This document shows, piece by piece, positions 33,465 through 44,711 of a stretch of 64,000 bases of DNA. Each line of letters opens with the position of its first letter. Within the stretch, counting starts at the first letter, position 1. The stretch covers positions 124,001-188,000 of the forward strand of contig JAGVSM010003565.1 in NCBI GenBank assembly GCA_022494885.1, given 5' to 3'. A program made the position numbers and the translations under genes. The DNA is from Micrasema longulum (taxonomy: Eukaryota; Arthropoda; Insecta; Trichoptera; Brachycentridae). The notes under the pieces were generated by a model. That model made no database searches. It saw only the letters and a program-made list of their open reading frames with translations, and was not told where the DNA came from.

Positions 33465-33869
33465 CCTTAGAACTCCAGTATAATAAAAAATCGGATAGTT
33501 GGATTTTTTCCGAAAAACAGTGACTATTTTAATTAATTACTCTATGTATCTTAAAAATTGAAATAAATCATTAAAAATGTGCTTTTAATTAATTAAATAA
33601 AAAGGCAACACTTTTACATGTTAAGCGTAGTTACAAGTGTTGAACATTATTACAGTATGTACGTACCGTACCGTAAATGAAGGTCATTGCTTGCTGAACA
33701 TCTCGGTCAAAGTAAGCTGTTTGACTGTCATCATCCGTTTTCGGGCAGCCAAGTCGATATTTTGCGAATCGCAGTACGTTTCCGTCTTATTTTTTTTCTG
33801 AAATACTTAAAGCGATTCAGATATTCAGCTATTCGAATAGTCGGAGTTCGGATAATTGGAGTTCTACCT
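33465..33869. mobile_element. Pogo-like non-autonomous element
   Basis: 405 bp flanked by TA on both sides (33463-33464, 33870-33871). The ends read TTAGAACTCCAGTATAATAA and GTAGAACTCCAATTATCCGA inward from the right. TAGAACTCCAATTATCCGA-type ends and TA targets are typical of the pogo/Tigger group of Tc1-mariner. The interior has no intact transposase. Confidence 0.65.
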
Positions 33870-34110
33870 TATATTATTTTGGTTACTGTTATCTTTTTTT
33901 TTAAAGTGACATTTAAATTATTCCTTTTTTAACATTAATAGCATTTTTCATTTTGTGTCATGACATTTTTGAAATAAAATGCTTTGTTTAGGTATATAGA
34001 CCACACACGAGCTTAATATCTAAACACAACTAGTTTCAGGTATTCTGATTACCCATTATCAGGTGTAACTACTATTTTGTTAATAGTTGTAGTCTTTACA
34101 TACAAAGTGT

Positions 34111-35092
34111 TTTATTTTTTATTTATTTATTTATATAAACGCCCAATGGGCATTTTTAAGGACATATGTATACATGGAAAATGATTATAAAATAATGTAG
34201 AAAGACACAATGGTATATAGTAAACTTGGTGGGAGTGGAAGCGGGAGAGAGGTGTTTATAATTTAATTTGATTCAGTGATTTCATGGAAGAAGACAACTT
34301 GTTATCAATAAAATCAAGACTGGTATGTTTTTTGGCAGACCTAAGAATTCTGGGCATAAGGGAATGAAAACCATAGTTACTTTTATGGTTATGGGTATGA
34401 AAGAGTAAGTTTTCTCTGAGGTTTCTAGTTGGGATATTTAATTTTATTGAGCTCAGTAGTTCAGGCGCATCAAAGAGTGAGGTAAGAATTTCAAACGGGA
34501 CTAGAAAGTCGGATTTATTTTAACAGTCTTGAAGAGAAGATATATTTAAGCTAATTTCTAACTCCTTATACGTATATTGATCTCTGGATAAGCCCAACCT
34601 CCAGCCTATCTTTCTTAAAAACCGATGTTGAACTGATTCAATATTTTTGATGTGAACATCATAATACGGAGACCAGATAACAGAGGTATACTCTAGATAC
34701 GGGCGAACTAGGAAACACAAGAGACTTTTAAGGGTATTGATATTTTTGAAGTCAGTTGTGCTTCTGTTTGTAAATCCAAGGAGTTTTAAGGATTTATTGA
34801 TAACATGTTCAATATGCGTTGTAAAAGAAAGTTTAGTGTCAAGTATGATATTCAAATCTTGTATACTAGACACAGATAATAATATTTCATTGTTCAGTGA
34901 GTAGTCGTATATGATTGGATTTTCCAGACGAAAAAATCTCATAACTTTGCACTTACTAAAGCTGGGATGTAGATTATTGGATGAGCACCAGGTGCCAAAA
35001 GACAGTCAATCAGATTGTAATAGTGAACAATCGGGAGGGTTGTCAATCTGCTTGAGAATCTTAGTGTCGTCAGCGAACAGCCAAATATATTG
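34111..35092 (-). mobile_element. LINE-B, 5'-truncated at the RT FADD box
   Basis: On the minus strand, from 35092: the polymerase motif LFADDTKIL (FADD at 35066-35077), an in-frame stop, NKCKVMRFFRLENP-like sequence, FTTHIEHVINKSLKLLGF, LVRPYLEYTSVIWSPYY and IESVQHRFLRKI. Next comes the C-terminal block (seen also at 46153-46497), and last a 3' UTR ending in AATGGGCGTTTATATAAATA. It is a non-LTR reverse transcriptase of jockey/CR1-like type (class inferred). It is broken by a stop and lacks everything 5' of the FADD box. Confidence 0.85.
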
Positions 35093-35404
35093 AAAATGTT
35101 ATTCCACAATAATTCGTTTAATAACGCTGAAACAATTAATAGTATTGTTCATTTATACATTTCTTCGGGATCGTAGAATAACGACGCATGTGATTTTTTC
35201 AACTTTACGTGAGAGCGGTTTAATTTTTTTGGCACTTTATGTCACAACTTGATAAGTACAAAAGTATACCATTTGATACATGGGTTAGTTAAATACACGT
35301 ATTTTTTCAAACCTGGAAAAATGCCTTTCTATAACTTTTTCAATATCAAATATAAAAGACAGTCAATGTCGCATTTTTCACACATTCGCCGTTGTTCTAC
35401 AATC

Positions 35405-35445
35405 CCGACGACCGGTTTCGAGGTTACTTCCTCATCAGCGGGACT
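35405..35445 (-). ncRNA. Hammerhead-ribozyme-like motif
   Basis: Minus strand: TCCCG-CTGATGA-GGAAGTAACCTC-GAAA-CCGG-T-C-GT-CGGGA. The core boxes are exact, ACCGGT is palindromic, C fits the cleavage site, and TCCCG/CGGGA can pair as stem I after a 2-nt bulge. Stem II is the weak point (GAGG/CCTC overlaps the core box). Confidence 0.4.
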
Positions 35446-35509
35446 TGAACTAACTTTCGGTTTTTTAATCAGTCGATCGGCCGCTCCGTTGAGACGTGAA
35501 GGACACACA

Positions 35510-35548
35510 TACAAACAAAATTAACTTCCCGTTGTTATCGGAGCCCTG
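35510..35548. mobile_element. GGGCCCC MITE end fragment
   Basis: TTAACTTCCCGTTGTTATCG then GAGCCCT is a diverged right end of the family. Confidence 0.4.
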
Positions 35549-35747
35549 CTTATAATATTTTATTTTATTTAAATTGTGCCAATATACAGTTAAAGTACTC
35601 ATTGAAACTAGACACCGTTTTAGACCGAGACGAGAATTTTTCCACCGGTTTCGCTCATACTAAGAACATTGAAAAAAACATCACTGTGATACAAGGAGGA
35701 CCAATATGCATGGTATTAAAGAATTGTGATAAACTTCCCAAACCAGA

Positions 35748-36035
35748 TGGTATGTGTATGCGCATAGGTGTATGTACGTGTGTGTGTATGTACATGTGTA
35801 TATATGTGTATATATATATATATATGTGTGTATATATGTGTATGTCTGTATGTATATGTATCAAAATGTGTATACAAATAAGTTTATATTTTGTTTGTTT
35901 GTGCTCTATATTAATTTGTTAACTATTATAATACATTAAAATGTAATTGCCTGGCTTGGAACGGGTTATGTACCCTTGTTAGCTGGGCAAAGTGAACATG
36001 GAATTGTATTTTGACAAAGCGTGAAAATAAATAAA
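35748..36035 (+). mobile_element. Retroelement 3' end, repeat S copy 2
   Basis: Second copy of 29966-30250, with the same (GT/AT)n tract, ACCCTTGTTAGCTGGGCAAA and AATAAATAAATAAA tail. Confidence 0.7.
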
Positions 36036-36569
36036 TAAAAAATAAAAATGATAAAAAATTAATGAAACAAATGGCATAGTAAAATTGCAAGGGAGTTAAA
36101 AGTGTTTCTGTTAAATAAATGTTTCTATAGTATAAATGAATATTTGGAAGATCCCATTGAATAAATTAAAATGCAATTAATGTAAGCAATGTGAGCAATA
36201 TATGTAATGTTTTACTGTTCGTGTTTACTTAACTTTTATTTGTTTTATTATTTATTTTCAAAAAAATGCAGAAGTCTGCCACTGATCCGTGTATGCCTAT
36301 GTTTTTTATGGTAAATATATTTTCGTCGATTATAACACATTTAAGATCTACAAACATGCGCAGCGCTAAGCTCATTATTATGCAAAAAACCGCACGTAAA
36401 TCTGTTAAGCCGTTTAGGAAGAATTTAGTGACATCACACGTACAAAATAATTGTATATATATAAAGATTAAGCGTGTTGTCCATATGTTTATTGAAATTT
36501 ATGTTTATGTGATAATTTTTAATTATTATTTTTTCTGTTGTTTAATACTTATCGGGTCCAGACTTTAGA

Positions 36570-36950
36570 TCTTGCCACTCTAGTGTGCAGCGACAGATAT
36601 CGCCTTGTCAGTGGCCATCCTCAAATCATTAATAGTTAACTGCATTTGTGGACACCGCAGCATATGGGTATCATCCTGCACCTCTCCACAATCGCAGTTC
36701 ATGCTCACCTCCGTTGATTGTATTTGCACCTAGACACCTCTACCCTTGGTCTATTGAGAACTTTCCACGTAGGGAAGTCCAACTTGTGGGCGGTGTTTGT
36801 GCTTTCCGACGGCATTATCCAGAGCCTATCGCCGAGTTCCTTTCTCCACAAGACCTCTCTGCGTTTTTCTGCAGAGGTCTCCGAGTCAGTTGTGACTTTG
36901 AGGAAACTCATCATCGATCCCAGTCTCGGAGGAGCCATTCGATGGTCGTA
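36570..36950 (-). mobile_element. Non-LTR retrotransposon C-terminal fragment (zinc-knuckle-like end)
   Basis: The minus-strand reading contains FPTWKVLNRPRVEVSRC, and after a stop MNCDCGEVQDDTHMLRCP. This fits the W-x-x-L-N-R-x-R...C-x-C-G-x-x-Q-x-x-x-H-x-x-x-x-C block at the end of many insect LINE polymerases. Several stops; decayed. Confidence 0.65.
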
Positions 36951-37083
36951 AAGGGGGTATCTAGGGTCATGGGTCTTTTTGTGTCTTATTATTGTTTGAT
37001 AATATGCATGCTTCCATTTTCCATTATGTTGTATTCTAACTCAACACAGTTCTTAGACTCATGGAGTTAGGGATACGTTATAA

Positions 37084-37112
37084 TTTTTTGTAATATATAT
37101 ATATATATATAT
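37084..37112. repeat. (AT)n microsatellite
   Basis: An uninterrupted run of AT dinucleotides. Confidence 0.8.
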
Positions 37113-37352
37113 ATTTGTAAGAATGAATAAATAAATAAAAATAAACGTTGTGTTTTGGTTACGGTAATGAGAGAAGATTTAGGGTGAATCGGATACGTAG
37201 AAAGGGGATGAAGTTTGAAGTAAGTGTGGATAAATTAGTAGGTGTGGTGAAATATGTTAGGAGGAAGTGCGAACATGAGAAGGGTGGATAAATCTCCGTG
37301 TCTACCTCATTATGTTTTTAGTTAAGCGAGTTAAATATCGGGAATGAGTCAA

Positions 37353-37813
37353 ATTTATTTATTTATTTATTCATTCAAAATTACACTAGTTTAAATATTA
37401 ATGAACTTATTAAAGCTTTTTAGGCTATGCCCGTGTCATGTCATAATAATTAACAATAAAGGTATACAGTAAAATTAATTAAATTAAATTATTATGACAT
37501 GTGATGCAATAGAATAACAATCTAGAAAAAAGGGTATAAGCAATAAATAATAAAATTCCAAAGAATACAATGCAAAAAAGATAATCAGAAATTGTTATTA
37601 AAATACAAATTAGACAAATTTAGATTTACACATAATCGAATATACAAAATAATGGTTTCATTAAAATCAACAAAATAATAGTAAAATATAGTAGCATTAA
37701 AAAAAAAAAAAATAATAGTTCCATTGAAATCCATTGAAAAATTATATATTTTTACATAAAAACATAATTGAAATGATAATTGAGATATGTTTTCTAGAAA
37801 CTAACTCAATACA
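37353..37813 (-). mobile_element. Retroelement 3' end, repeat N copy 2
   Basis: Matches 25329-25802 from the TTTATTTATTCATTCAAAAT start to TTTTCTAGAAACT. The following 37814-38050 may be the preceding coding part in decayed form. Confidence 0.65.
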
Positions 37814-38139
37814 AGCCGCACATCTAGAATTTTACAATTTTCAAACAGTTCTTTTGAAGGATAGCGAAAAGGTACTTTTTCCATTGTTCTAAGCACGAGT
37901 TTTTGTATTTTGAAAGCTGGATCCAATACTCAATTAAAATGGACTACCGCAAAATAAAGAATTTTGGGTAGGTGCCCTATGAGCTTGATGAGCAAAAGTG
38001 GTAAAAAAAATTAAATGAACAGTTATTCTCTAGAAATAGCTGAAACAGTTTCAGAAAAATAAATAGGACCGTTATTTTTATCCTCCAGGGTGGTCAGTGC
38101 AGAAACAATGAAATTTTGCAGTTCGAAAAACATTTAAAA

Positions 38140-38300
38140 TCTATTTTTCACAACCATCCAGCCAGGAATCGAACCTTGGATCTCAAAAATAATAGGCGAA
38201 CGCGTCAACCAATACGCAAAGAGGCGGGCTTATCTCCACTTGATTTCGTTATTCAGGATTTTCACCTAAAGGAAAAAATATGGTAGGACTAAATCCCAAA
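38140..38300 (-). mobile_element. tRNA-derived SINE-like element
   Basis: Minus-strand head: CCGCCTCTTTGCGTATTGG, GACGCGTTCGCC, AAGGTTCGATTCCTGGCTGG (box B). The adjoining TCCACTTGATTTCGTTATTC part recurs at 47505 and 54565-54895. Confidence 0.55.
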
Positions 38301-38311
38301 AATATTTGAAT

Positions 38312-38530
38312 ATGGACATGTCAAAAGTCAGGCTGGTATGTTTGTTGACAGATCTAAGAATTTTGGGCATAGGGGAATGAAAACCATAGTTTGTTCTATG
38401 GTTATCGGTATGAAAGAGTAAGTTTTGTCTGAGGTTTCTAGTTGGTATATTTAATTTTATGAAGCTCAGTAGTTCAGGCGCATCAGACTGAGTTGAGAAT
38501 TTTAAATAGGACTAGAAGTACGAATCGAGA
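38312..38530 (-). mobile_element. LINE-B fragment
   Basis: Close to the C-terminal coding block of LINE-B (AAGAATTTTGGGCATAGGGG, ATGAAAGAGTAAGTTTTGTC, CAGTAGTTCAGGCGCATCAG). Confidence 0.75.
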
Positions 38531-39263
38531 GGAAGCGCGATCTGTACGCAAATACAGAGTAGTATGGCGTTCTTTCCTCTTTGCCTATTCTTACGGGAAA
38601 ATGGGTTAATGGATTGTTTGACAATATATTGGATTATTATTCTCATAATTTTTTAATTTCTTAACTCCGACACCCTTCATATAAGTCACCAAAAGATTCC
38701 GCGATCATTCACGTAGCACTGGTTATTAACGACATCAATTTAATCGAGTCACAGTGAAAAGATTGTCAATAGGAAGGTAATACGTATTATTATATGACTT
38801 TTCTGCATTTTTCGACACTTATAAATTTTAAATATTTTTCTATTATTATTTTGTAAATTGTTTTGATTATTTGTATAATGTTTTAATATGTTAATAAATA
38901 TTTTTGATTTATATATCGAAGAGTCTCGATTTAACACGGAATTTTCCAACAAGTCGGAACATAAAAAACATATCATTGTGTCTATGATAAAATTGTGTAT
39001 TTTGTGCATTAAATAAAAAAAAATAAAAAAATCCGTTTGACAGTTTTAACACCAAGAGTTAGCAATACTAACACATAACTAATTTTAAAAGCAACTGACT
39101 CCTGACTCGCGATGTCACACTTGCTATTTCCACCTAGATTATGCCATATTTATACATTTTGTAAATTTAAGAAGATTTTATGACTGATTAGATTAAGTAT
39201 TACTCATTAGGGCTTACTTAAGCCTGTTGATTGGCTTAAATAAAAAAAAAACACTACTTTTCT
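38531..39263. other. Unassigned AT-rich stretch
   Basis: Short frames only. No repeat ends recognised. Confidence 0.4.
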
Positions 39264-39535
39264 TTGATGGGAAAGGACGGCACAAGACGTATTTGGCGGT
39301 CCATCCTCTGTGCCTATCTGTGTAGATGGAGTGATGGCAGTAGTAACGGCGTCAGTAGTAACAAACACATTACTCTACGCCACCCTTGCACAGTGAAATG
39401 CGTCCGCGTGTCATTCCAGTCGGTCTGGAGTTCGATTCCCGCTCATTACCGTTGGTTTGCCGTCGGTATTTCAGGAATCTGCCTTTCCGAGGATGATTTA
39501 TTGCTAATGACCACTTAAGGGAACGGATTATTGCG
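39264..39535 (+). mobile_element. LINE end / tRNA-like composite
   Basis: The frame GKDGTRRIWRSILCAYL resembles the last residues of LINE-T (RRVWRSILSAYP). It is followed by a tRNA-like segment with CTGGAGTTCGATTCCCGCTC (box B). Related sequence occurs at 30940-31030. Confidence 0.45.
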
Positions 39536-39690
39536 GTTCAAATATTTACGGCTATAAATAGAGCGGAAATTTAACTCGGAATGGCGTGCGCGCGCGTCTA
39601 ACGAAACAGAAAAAAATATGTTGAACAACTGTATTGAGTAATTTTAGTTAATCAGTATTTCGAGTATCTTAATCCTTGTATACATAAATT

Positions 39691-39832
39691 GGATTTTTTT
39701 TTTTTTTTGTTCTGTAACAGGCCAGGAGGCCCAATAACAATGTGGAATTTCAGCTCAGAACACCCAGGCTTGAAAAAAATCACGTTTATTTTTTGTGTTC
39801 TCGCCGTAAATCGAATCCGGAACCCCCCGGAA
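39691..39832 (-). mobile_element. SINE3 copy
   Basis: Inverted SINE3 body: CAGGCCAGGAGGCCCAATAA, TCAGAACACCCAGGCTTGA, ending at a box B-like GTAAATCGAATCCGGAAC. Confidence 0.7.
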
Positions 39833-39848
39833 AACCTATTATTTTTCA

Positions 39849-40440
39849 TTAACATATTACAACACAGATGAAGAACATTTCAGAGAAGGTAATATAGAAG
39901 TGTAGGCATCTACAGGGCTTATGATCTGTCATTGGCTGGTTTAAGTGGCCACTTTACATACTTTGTAACATTTACCATTCTGCCTATATTTTTTTATATT
40001 TTTTTGGCACAACAACAGGCTAGAAGGCCCAATTACAGTTGCGAAAATACATCACAGAAAACCCCGGCTTGAAAAAAATCCCATTTATTTTTTTGTTTGA
40101 TTTTGAACGCCATTTGAACATCTATATCCCTTAAATTATTTCATCTGTTGATGTTTGTAAAATTAATTACTAAAGAAGTGAACAAATGAATAATTATAAA
40201 GCAGATGAAAGAATTGAAGGGATATAGATGTTCAAATATGGGCAGAATGGTGAATGTTACAAGGTGTGTAAAGTGGCCACTTAAACCAACCAATGACAGG
40301 TCATAAGCCCTGTAGACGCCTAGACTTCTATGTTATTATCTCTGAAACGTTTTTCATCTCTGTTGTTAATATTAACAGCCCCCCAGGGAGTTAAATCTAG
40401 TCCTTGTCTTAAAAAAATTTGACAAATTCAAATAATTTTT
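39849..40440. mobile_element. Repeat E foldback arrangement, interrupted by a SINE
   Basis: The left part (39849-39988 plus 40113-40165) is plus-oriented E; the right part (40200-40440) is minus-oriented E, reaching CCCCCCAGGGAGTTAAATC. The arms would pair over more than 150 bp. A SINE3 piece splits the left arm. Confidence 0.7.
39989..40112 (-). mobile_element. SINE3 fragment inside repeat E
   Basis: TTTTGGCACAACAACAGGCT, AGAAGGCCCAATTACAG and AGAAAACCCCGGCTTGAAAA are the inverted SINE3 3' body. Repeat E resumes with CATTTGAACATCTATATCCC. Confidence 0.65.
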
Positions 40441-40484
40441 GTTATTAATAAGACATGTAATATATGAACAAGATATTATACTCC

Positions 40485-40843
40485 CAGGGGTGGTATTCTG
40501 AATCTTATCTACCCCCTAGAGAGTGGTTAGTTTGAGGATTTATATATTTTTTAATTCGAAGACACTTTGCTTCACATAATAGCCACACTGATAATCAAAC
40601 GTCAAATAATGTATAAAACTACAAAAAACCAATACGGTTTAGTCAATTCAACCTAATTAAGTATTTTGGGTAATGTTTAAGGTCGCCATAATGTACTAAA
40701 AAAAACATCACGTTTTCATATTCATTTGACGTTTAATCATAAGTGTGGCTAGATATGAAGCAAAGTGTAATAGCATGCAAAAAATCAAAAACTATAAATT
40801 CATCACTCTCTGGGGGTAGAGAAGATTCAGAATACTACCCCTG
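40485..40843. mobile_element. CAGGGG MITE, complete copy
   Basis: 359 bp. Terminal repeats are CAGGGGTGGTATTCTGAATC and CAGGGGTAGTATTCTGAATC (read inward), continuing into TCTACCCCCtAGAGAGTG. Subterminal AATCAAACGTCAAATAATG and ATTTGACGTTTAATCAT are also inverted. No clear target duplication. Confidence 0.8.
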
Positions 40844-41068
40844 AAGTTATAAAGAAAGCTCATTTAGGACCGCACATAAAAAGAAAACATTTTTGCGACA
40901 TTACATAATATCAGTTAATACAATCCAAAATATTAAACCAACATGATATAAAAAACATAAAACACATTATTATGCACTATTAACTATCATTAATTATATA
41001 CGTTAATTCATTGTTTTTATAAATGTAGATAACATTCTATAAGTTAGTATATACATATATAATCTCTG

Positions 41069-41460
41069 TTGCAATCAATTTCTTTTCATGTTCCCAACCG
41101 TGTCACCAGAAGTCAAAACCTGCTATTTATAAAATCTTCTAAGAGCAACTTTGGTTTTTACGCCCCAATGTCCAGAATGTGTAGATTAGTCAATTCATCA
41201 CACGACTTGGAATTTTTTGGGATAGATCTTCCGGCTTTTCGTAGATCTCTTCGCGACTAAACAGTGTGGGATGAAGTTGGATTGGCATGGTTTAGCTCTA
41301 AGTTTTTGGTCTTTCGTTTTTTTAATATATTGTATACTATTATTGTTTTGCCTTTGTTTGTCTTTGCTAAATAGTTTTATGTTCTTTTTGTTCAGTTTCT
41401 TGCATTTATGTTTCATCATGTAACTGTTGTTATTAGCTTAGGCCGTATATATATAATAAA
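41069..41460 (+). mobile_element. LINE-A C-terminal end and 3' UTR
   Basis: The 63-residue frame ends NFGFYAPMSRMCRLVN, FFGIDLPAFRRSLRD. This parallels NYGFHSPMPRILRSAN...KLSSFKRSLNQ in LINE-B, so it is the extreme C terminus of a related LINE. The 3' UTR leads to an (AATAAA)n tail. Confidence 0.7.
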
Positions 41461-41720
41461 TAAAACAATAAATAAATTTAAAAAAAAATAAATAAATATA
41501 ATTAATTAAATAAATAAATAAATAATCTCCACCAACAAGCTACAGAAAGTGGCTTGGTGGAATTTTAATTTTAGTCAAAATATGTAAAATTGAAACATTA
41601 AAACTGTAAAAATGTATAATTATATAAATAAAATAAAAACAATATCAAAAAGATTTAAATAACATTTTTTGATTGCGGCACTTTTAAATTACAAAAAACT
41701 TTTACTTGCAATTATTTTTA

Positions 41721-41885
41721 CTTCTTCTTCTTCTTCATTCCCTTTCCGCACTTAATGGTGCTTAGGGCACTGCATTGGTACACCAATCACAGCGTATTTT
41801 GATCGTTTTTCTTACATCAAGGTAAAATAATCAGTCTTACGCTTCAATGCAGGGATAATGAAAAATATTCAAGTGTAAAGACACA
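41721..41885 (-). mobile_element. SINE1 copy, 5' truncated
   Basis: CTTCTTCTTCTTCTTCATTC (tail), then the SINE1 body TTAATGGTGCTTAGGGCACT and CACCAATCACAGCGTA. Confidence 0.7.
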
Positions 41886-41929
41886 TTATTAAATAAATAA
41901 TTCTTATTATTTTTACTACTTTACTTTAT

Positions 41930-42380
41930 GAGAAAAGAATATGGAAGTCTAGGCATTTACAGGGCTTATGATCTATCATTGGCGCTTATTTTTTTTATGC
42001 TTCATTAAGTTAGTTCTTAAAATCAAAATAACTTAGGGAATAATGATGATGATATATTTTTGGCCAAACTTTAGATTCCAGATTTGATTCCTAACTGGGT
42101 TGACGTGAAACATATTTGTTAAGGTGTTTATGATATAAATATAAATATTGCACTGTCAACAATGTTTTGTTTGTGTCGAAATGTTTGCAGACAAGCAATT
42201 TAAATATCTAAATTTAAATCTAAATTTAAAAAGTTAAATCTAAACTTATTGCAACAAAGAGCAAAAGCATTTTTAGAAGAGAATTTGAAAGTCTAGGCAT
42301 TTACAGGGCTTATGACCTTTAGTTGGCTGATTTTGGTGGCCATTTTACACAATGTTTAACATTCACCATTCTGGGTACGG
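41930..42380 (+). repeat. Two repeat E fragments
   Basis: 41935-41985 (AGTCTAGGCATTTACAGGGC) and 42240-42375 (same marker, then TAACATTCACCATTCTG) are plus-oriented. Confidence 0.55.
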
Positions 42381-42439
42381 AAATTATGATTATGATATTT
42401 ATTGGACATTTATTCGACTCATTTTGTCCACCTCGTGGT

Positions 42440-42655
42440 CTTATAGCCATTGCGTTTGCCTACGGTGCAAGAGGTCTCAGGTTCGATTTCCGACGTGTTA
42501 AAAAAGAGTGCTTTTCCTGAAAAAGTCTAACGCTTCATGGCACCCGGAGCGAAGACTTTTTCATGCAATAAAAATGATCCAGATGCGCGGTGATTGGTGT
42601 ACCAAGCAGTGCCCTATGCGCCATTAGGTGCAGAAAGAGAACGATGATGATGAAA
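42440..42655 (+). mobile_element. SINE1 copy
   Basis: Near-complete plus copy: GTCTTATAGCCATTGCG, AGGTCTCAGGTTCGATTTCC (box B), body GATTGGTGTACCAAGCAGTG, CCCTATGCGCCATTAGGTGC, tail GATGATGATGA. Confidence 0.75.
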
Positions 42656-42999
42656 AATGTAAAAACGTACAAAAAATAAGCGCATGTTTAAAAAAAACTC
42701 AATTAGTTTGAGATCTGTCTCGAGTTATGGAGAAACCCTTTTAACTAACACAGAACCAATTTGTCATACTGAGCGTATGAATGTAGTAAGTCAAAATGTT
42801 TACAAGTGCATTAAAAAATGATCTAGGGGCTAAAAAGCCGATGCTTTAGTATCTTTTTGGAACTAAATACTAATTAGTGGAGGCACAAATAAAAAACTCA
42901 ACATTTTAAACATATTTGTGTTTAATTTTAGTTTGTCAATTTATTTTATTTTATTCAAATAAAATACACTTGGTGCCTCTGAATTTGTTGCAACCGAGA

Positions 43000-43070
43000 G
43001 AAAAAACATGTTTGGGAAATGAATATGGAAGTCTAGGCATTTACGAGGCTTATGACCTGTCATTGGCATT
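43000..43070 (+). repeat. Repeat E fragment
   Basis: GAATATGGAAGTCTAGGCAT, GGCTTATGACCTGTCATTGG. Confidence 0.55.
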
Positions 43071-43139
43071 TGTATTTGTCATTGACATTTGGACCTACTC
43101 AAAACCTTGTTGAATTTACTACCTTGTATAAAAATTGAA

Positions 43140-43230
43140 AAATTGTTTTCAGGCGTTGCCCAGTAGGTGAATTGGTTCACCCGGATAAGTCTCACCTACA
43201 TAATTAAGGTTCAGCTCCTTTTTTTAAATA
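43140..43230 (+). repeat. SINE-like repeat J, copy 1
   Basis: TTTTCAGGCGTTGCCCAGTA, GGTGAATTGGTTCACCCGGA resembles a tRNA 5' half and recurs at 53225-53300 (TAGTAGGTGAATTGGCTCAG). Confidence 0.5.
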
Positions 43231-43489
43231 TTTTTTTATTTAATTTTTTTTCTTTTCTTACAGTAATATAAACATAATAATAAAACAGAATTGTAAAAAA
43301 ATAAAACAAAAGTACATATCAACGAAATACATATAAATAGAAAAATAGTAAACAAAAAAATCCCACAAAGGCATGGCTTGTTCGTGGGTATACAAGAAAA
43401 TGTCAATGAATTTTTGCTCCTAAAATAAACAATGGACAGTTATAATATTTTTGTATAACATAAGAAAGAAAAAATAAAATATTCACAAA

Positions 43490-43735
43490 TGTCACAGATG
43501 GAAGAGTTGAGGAATAAACATGAATAGAATGGTGAATGTTACACAGTGTTGTAAAGTGGCCACTCAAACCAATCAATGACACGTCATAAGCCCTGTAAAT
43601 GCATAGACATACATATTCCCTCCTCAAAAATGGTTTTCCTCTCTGTTGCAACAAATTAAGATCTTGTTAATTCCTTAGGGAGGAAATCCAGCCAGTCTGC
43701 AATCATTTGGAAATACTGAAAACATAGTGACATTT
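43490..43735 (-). repeat. Repeat E copy
   Basis: Minus-oriented, nearly full: CTTTACAACACTGTGTAACA, ATGACTTATGACG-like and TTGCAACAGAGAGG blocks. Confidence 0.6.
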
Positions 43736-43769
43736 TGTGCTTTTTGCATGCACATAAGGAATAAAATTA

Positions 43770-43870
43770 TTATCCTATTTTCTCTTTCCGATTCTAGTGG
43801 TGCATATGGCACTAAATTGGTGTATCAAATCATCTGTAGCATAAAGGTAAGGTGATCAATCTTGCTGTGA
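43770..43870 (-). mobile_element. SINE1 3' fragment
   Basis: TCTCTTTCCGATTCTAGTGG, TGCATATGGCACTAAATTGG, AAAGGTAAGGTGATCAATCT. Confidence 0.5.
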
Positions 43871-44128
43871 CGTGTATATCAGAAAGCACTGTCTCACTTA
43901 ACGGCGGACGAGTCTCGTCTCTCCCTCTGACTTTTAGCTGTGTGTCGACATGGGCCCCGATCACAATGGGAAATTAACAGAGTTATTTTCGACGGTCTTT
44001 AAAGAAAAACCGGTATTTGTGTACAAAAATGAGTATATTTGCATGAACATTTAAAGTATCTTCGTCGGTAACCTATAATTGAACATGTTTAAAAGATAAA
44101 AATGCATGTATATGTTTTCATTCATACA

Positions 44129-44651
44129 CTCATCTTCTTTTTTTTATACCAACTTTACTTCTAAACACTGTTCTATCTTTTGTTGATTTATATTGTATTT
44201 TTTAAATTTAATGTTGTTAGTATACTACTACTACCATCACGCCATTTCCCCGTAGGGGTAGGCAGAGAGAATGGACCGCCACACACGTCTATCCTGGCAT
44301 ACAATCCTAGCCTCTTCCACATTCATACATCTTGTCATACGTGCCCTTCGGTTCTGTCTGCTTTTGACAAGACCAGACTTAAGATTTTGGTTTATCTGAT
44401 GATGCCACGTCTTCCTTGGTCGTCCTCGTCTCACGTTGCCGTTCATTTTCGCCATGTATACTTGTTTTACCATTTTTTCGTCGTCCATTCGTTCTACGTG
44501 ACCAAACCATCTCAGAGATCCTTTCTTAATCTTATCAATTATACTTGATTCAGATTTACACTCTCGCCTGATTAAAGTTTATATACTCATATTTGATATA
44601 ACTTTTATGTATTTAAAAGCCTAATGGGCGTAAAAAATTAATAAAATAAAA
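44129..44651 (+). mobile_element. 90-bp-unit retroelement inserted in the MITE
   Basis: CTCATCTTC, TATACCAACTTTACTTCTAA, ACTGTTCTATCTTTTG then TTTATGTATTTAAAAGCCTA, ATGGGCGTAAAAAATTAATA, AAATAAAAATAC. Same element as 47205-47485 but with one unit, and itself interrupted by a LINE. Confidence 0.65.
44227..44581 (-). mobile_element. LINE-T 3' end, innermost insertion
   Basis: Minus-strand frame 44488-44237 reads MDDEKMVKQVYMAKMNGNVR, RGRPRKTWHHQI, RARMTRCMNVEEAR, RRVWRSILSAYPYGE: the C-terminal end of a non-LTR polymerase. The 3' tail is (GTA)n. It is flanked by TATACT (44221-44226 and 44582-44587); the uninterrupted relative at 47410 has TATACT once. 5' truncated. Confidence 0.8.
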
Positions 44652-44711
44652 ATACAGAAAACTTAATTTTACTTTGTAGATAAATGATAACTCCCCATTG
44701 TAATCGGGGCC

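Noticed and set aside
35602..35922. 106-codon plus frame, Cys/Met/Tyr-rich
   Set aside because: The second half is the repeat S microsatellite; the first half has no recognised motif.
36648..37070. 140-codon plus-strand frame
   Set aside because: It is the complement of a decayed LINE C terminus that makes better sense on the minus strand.
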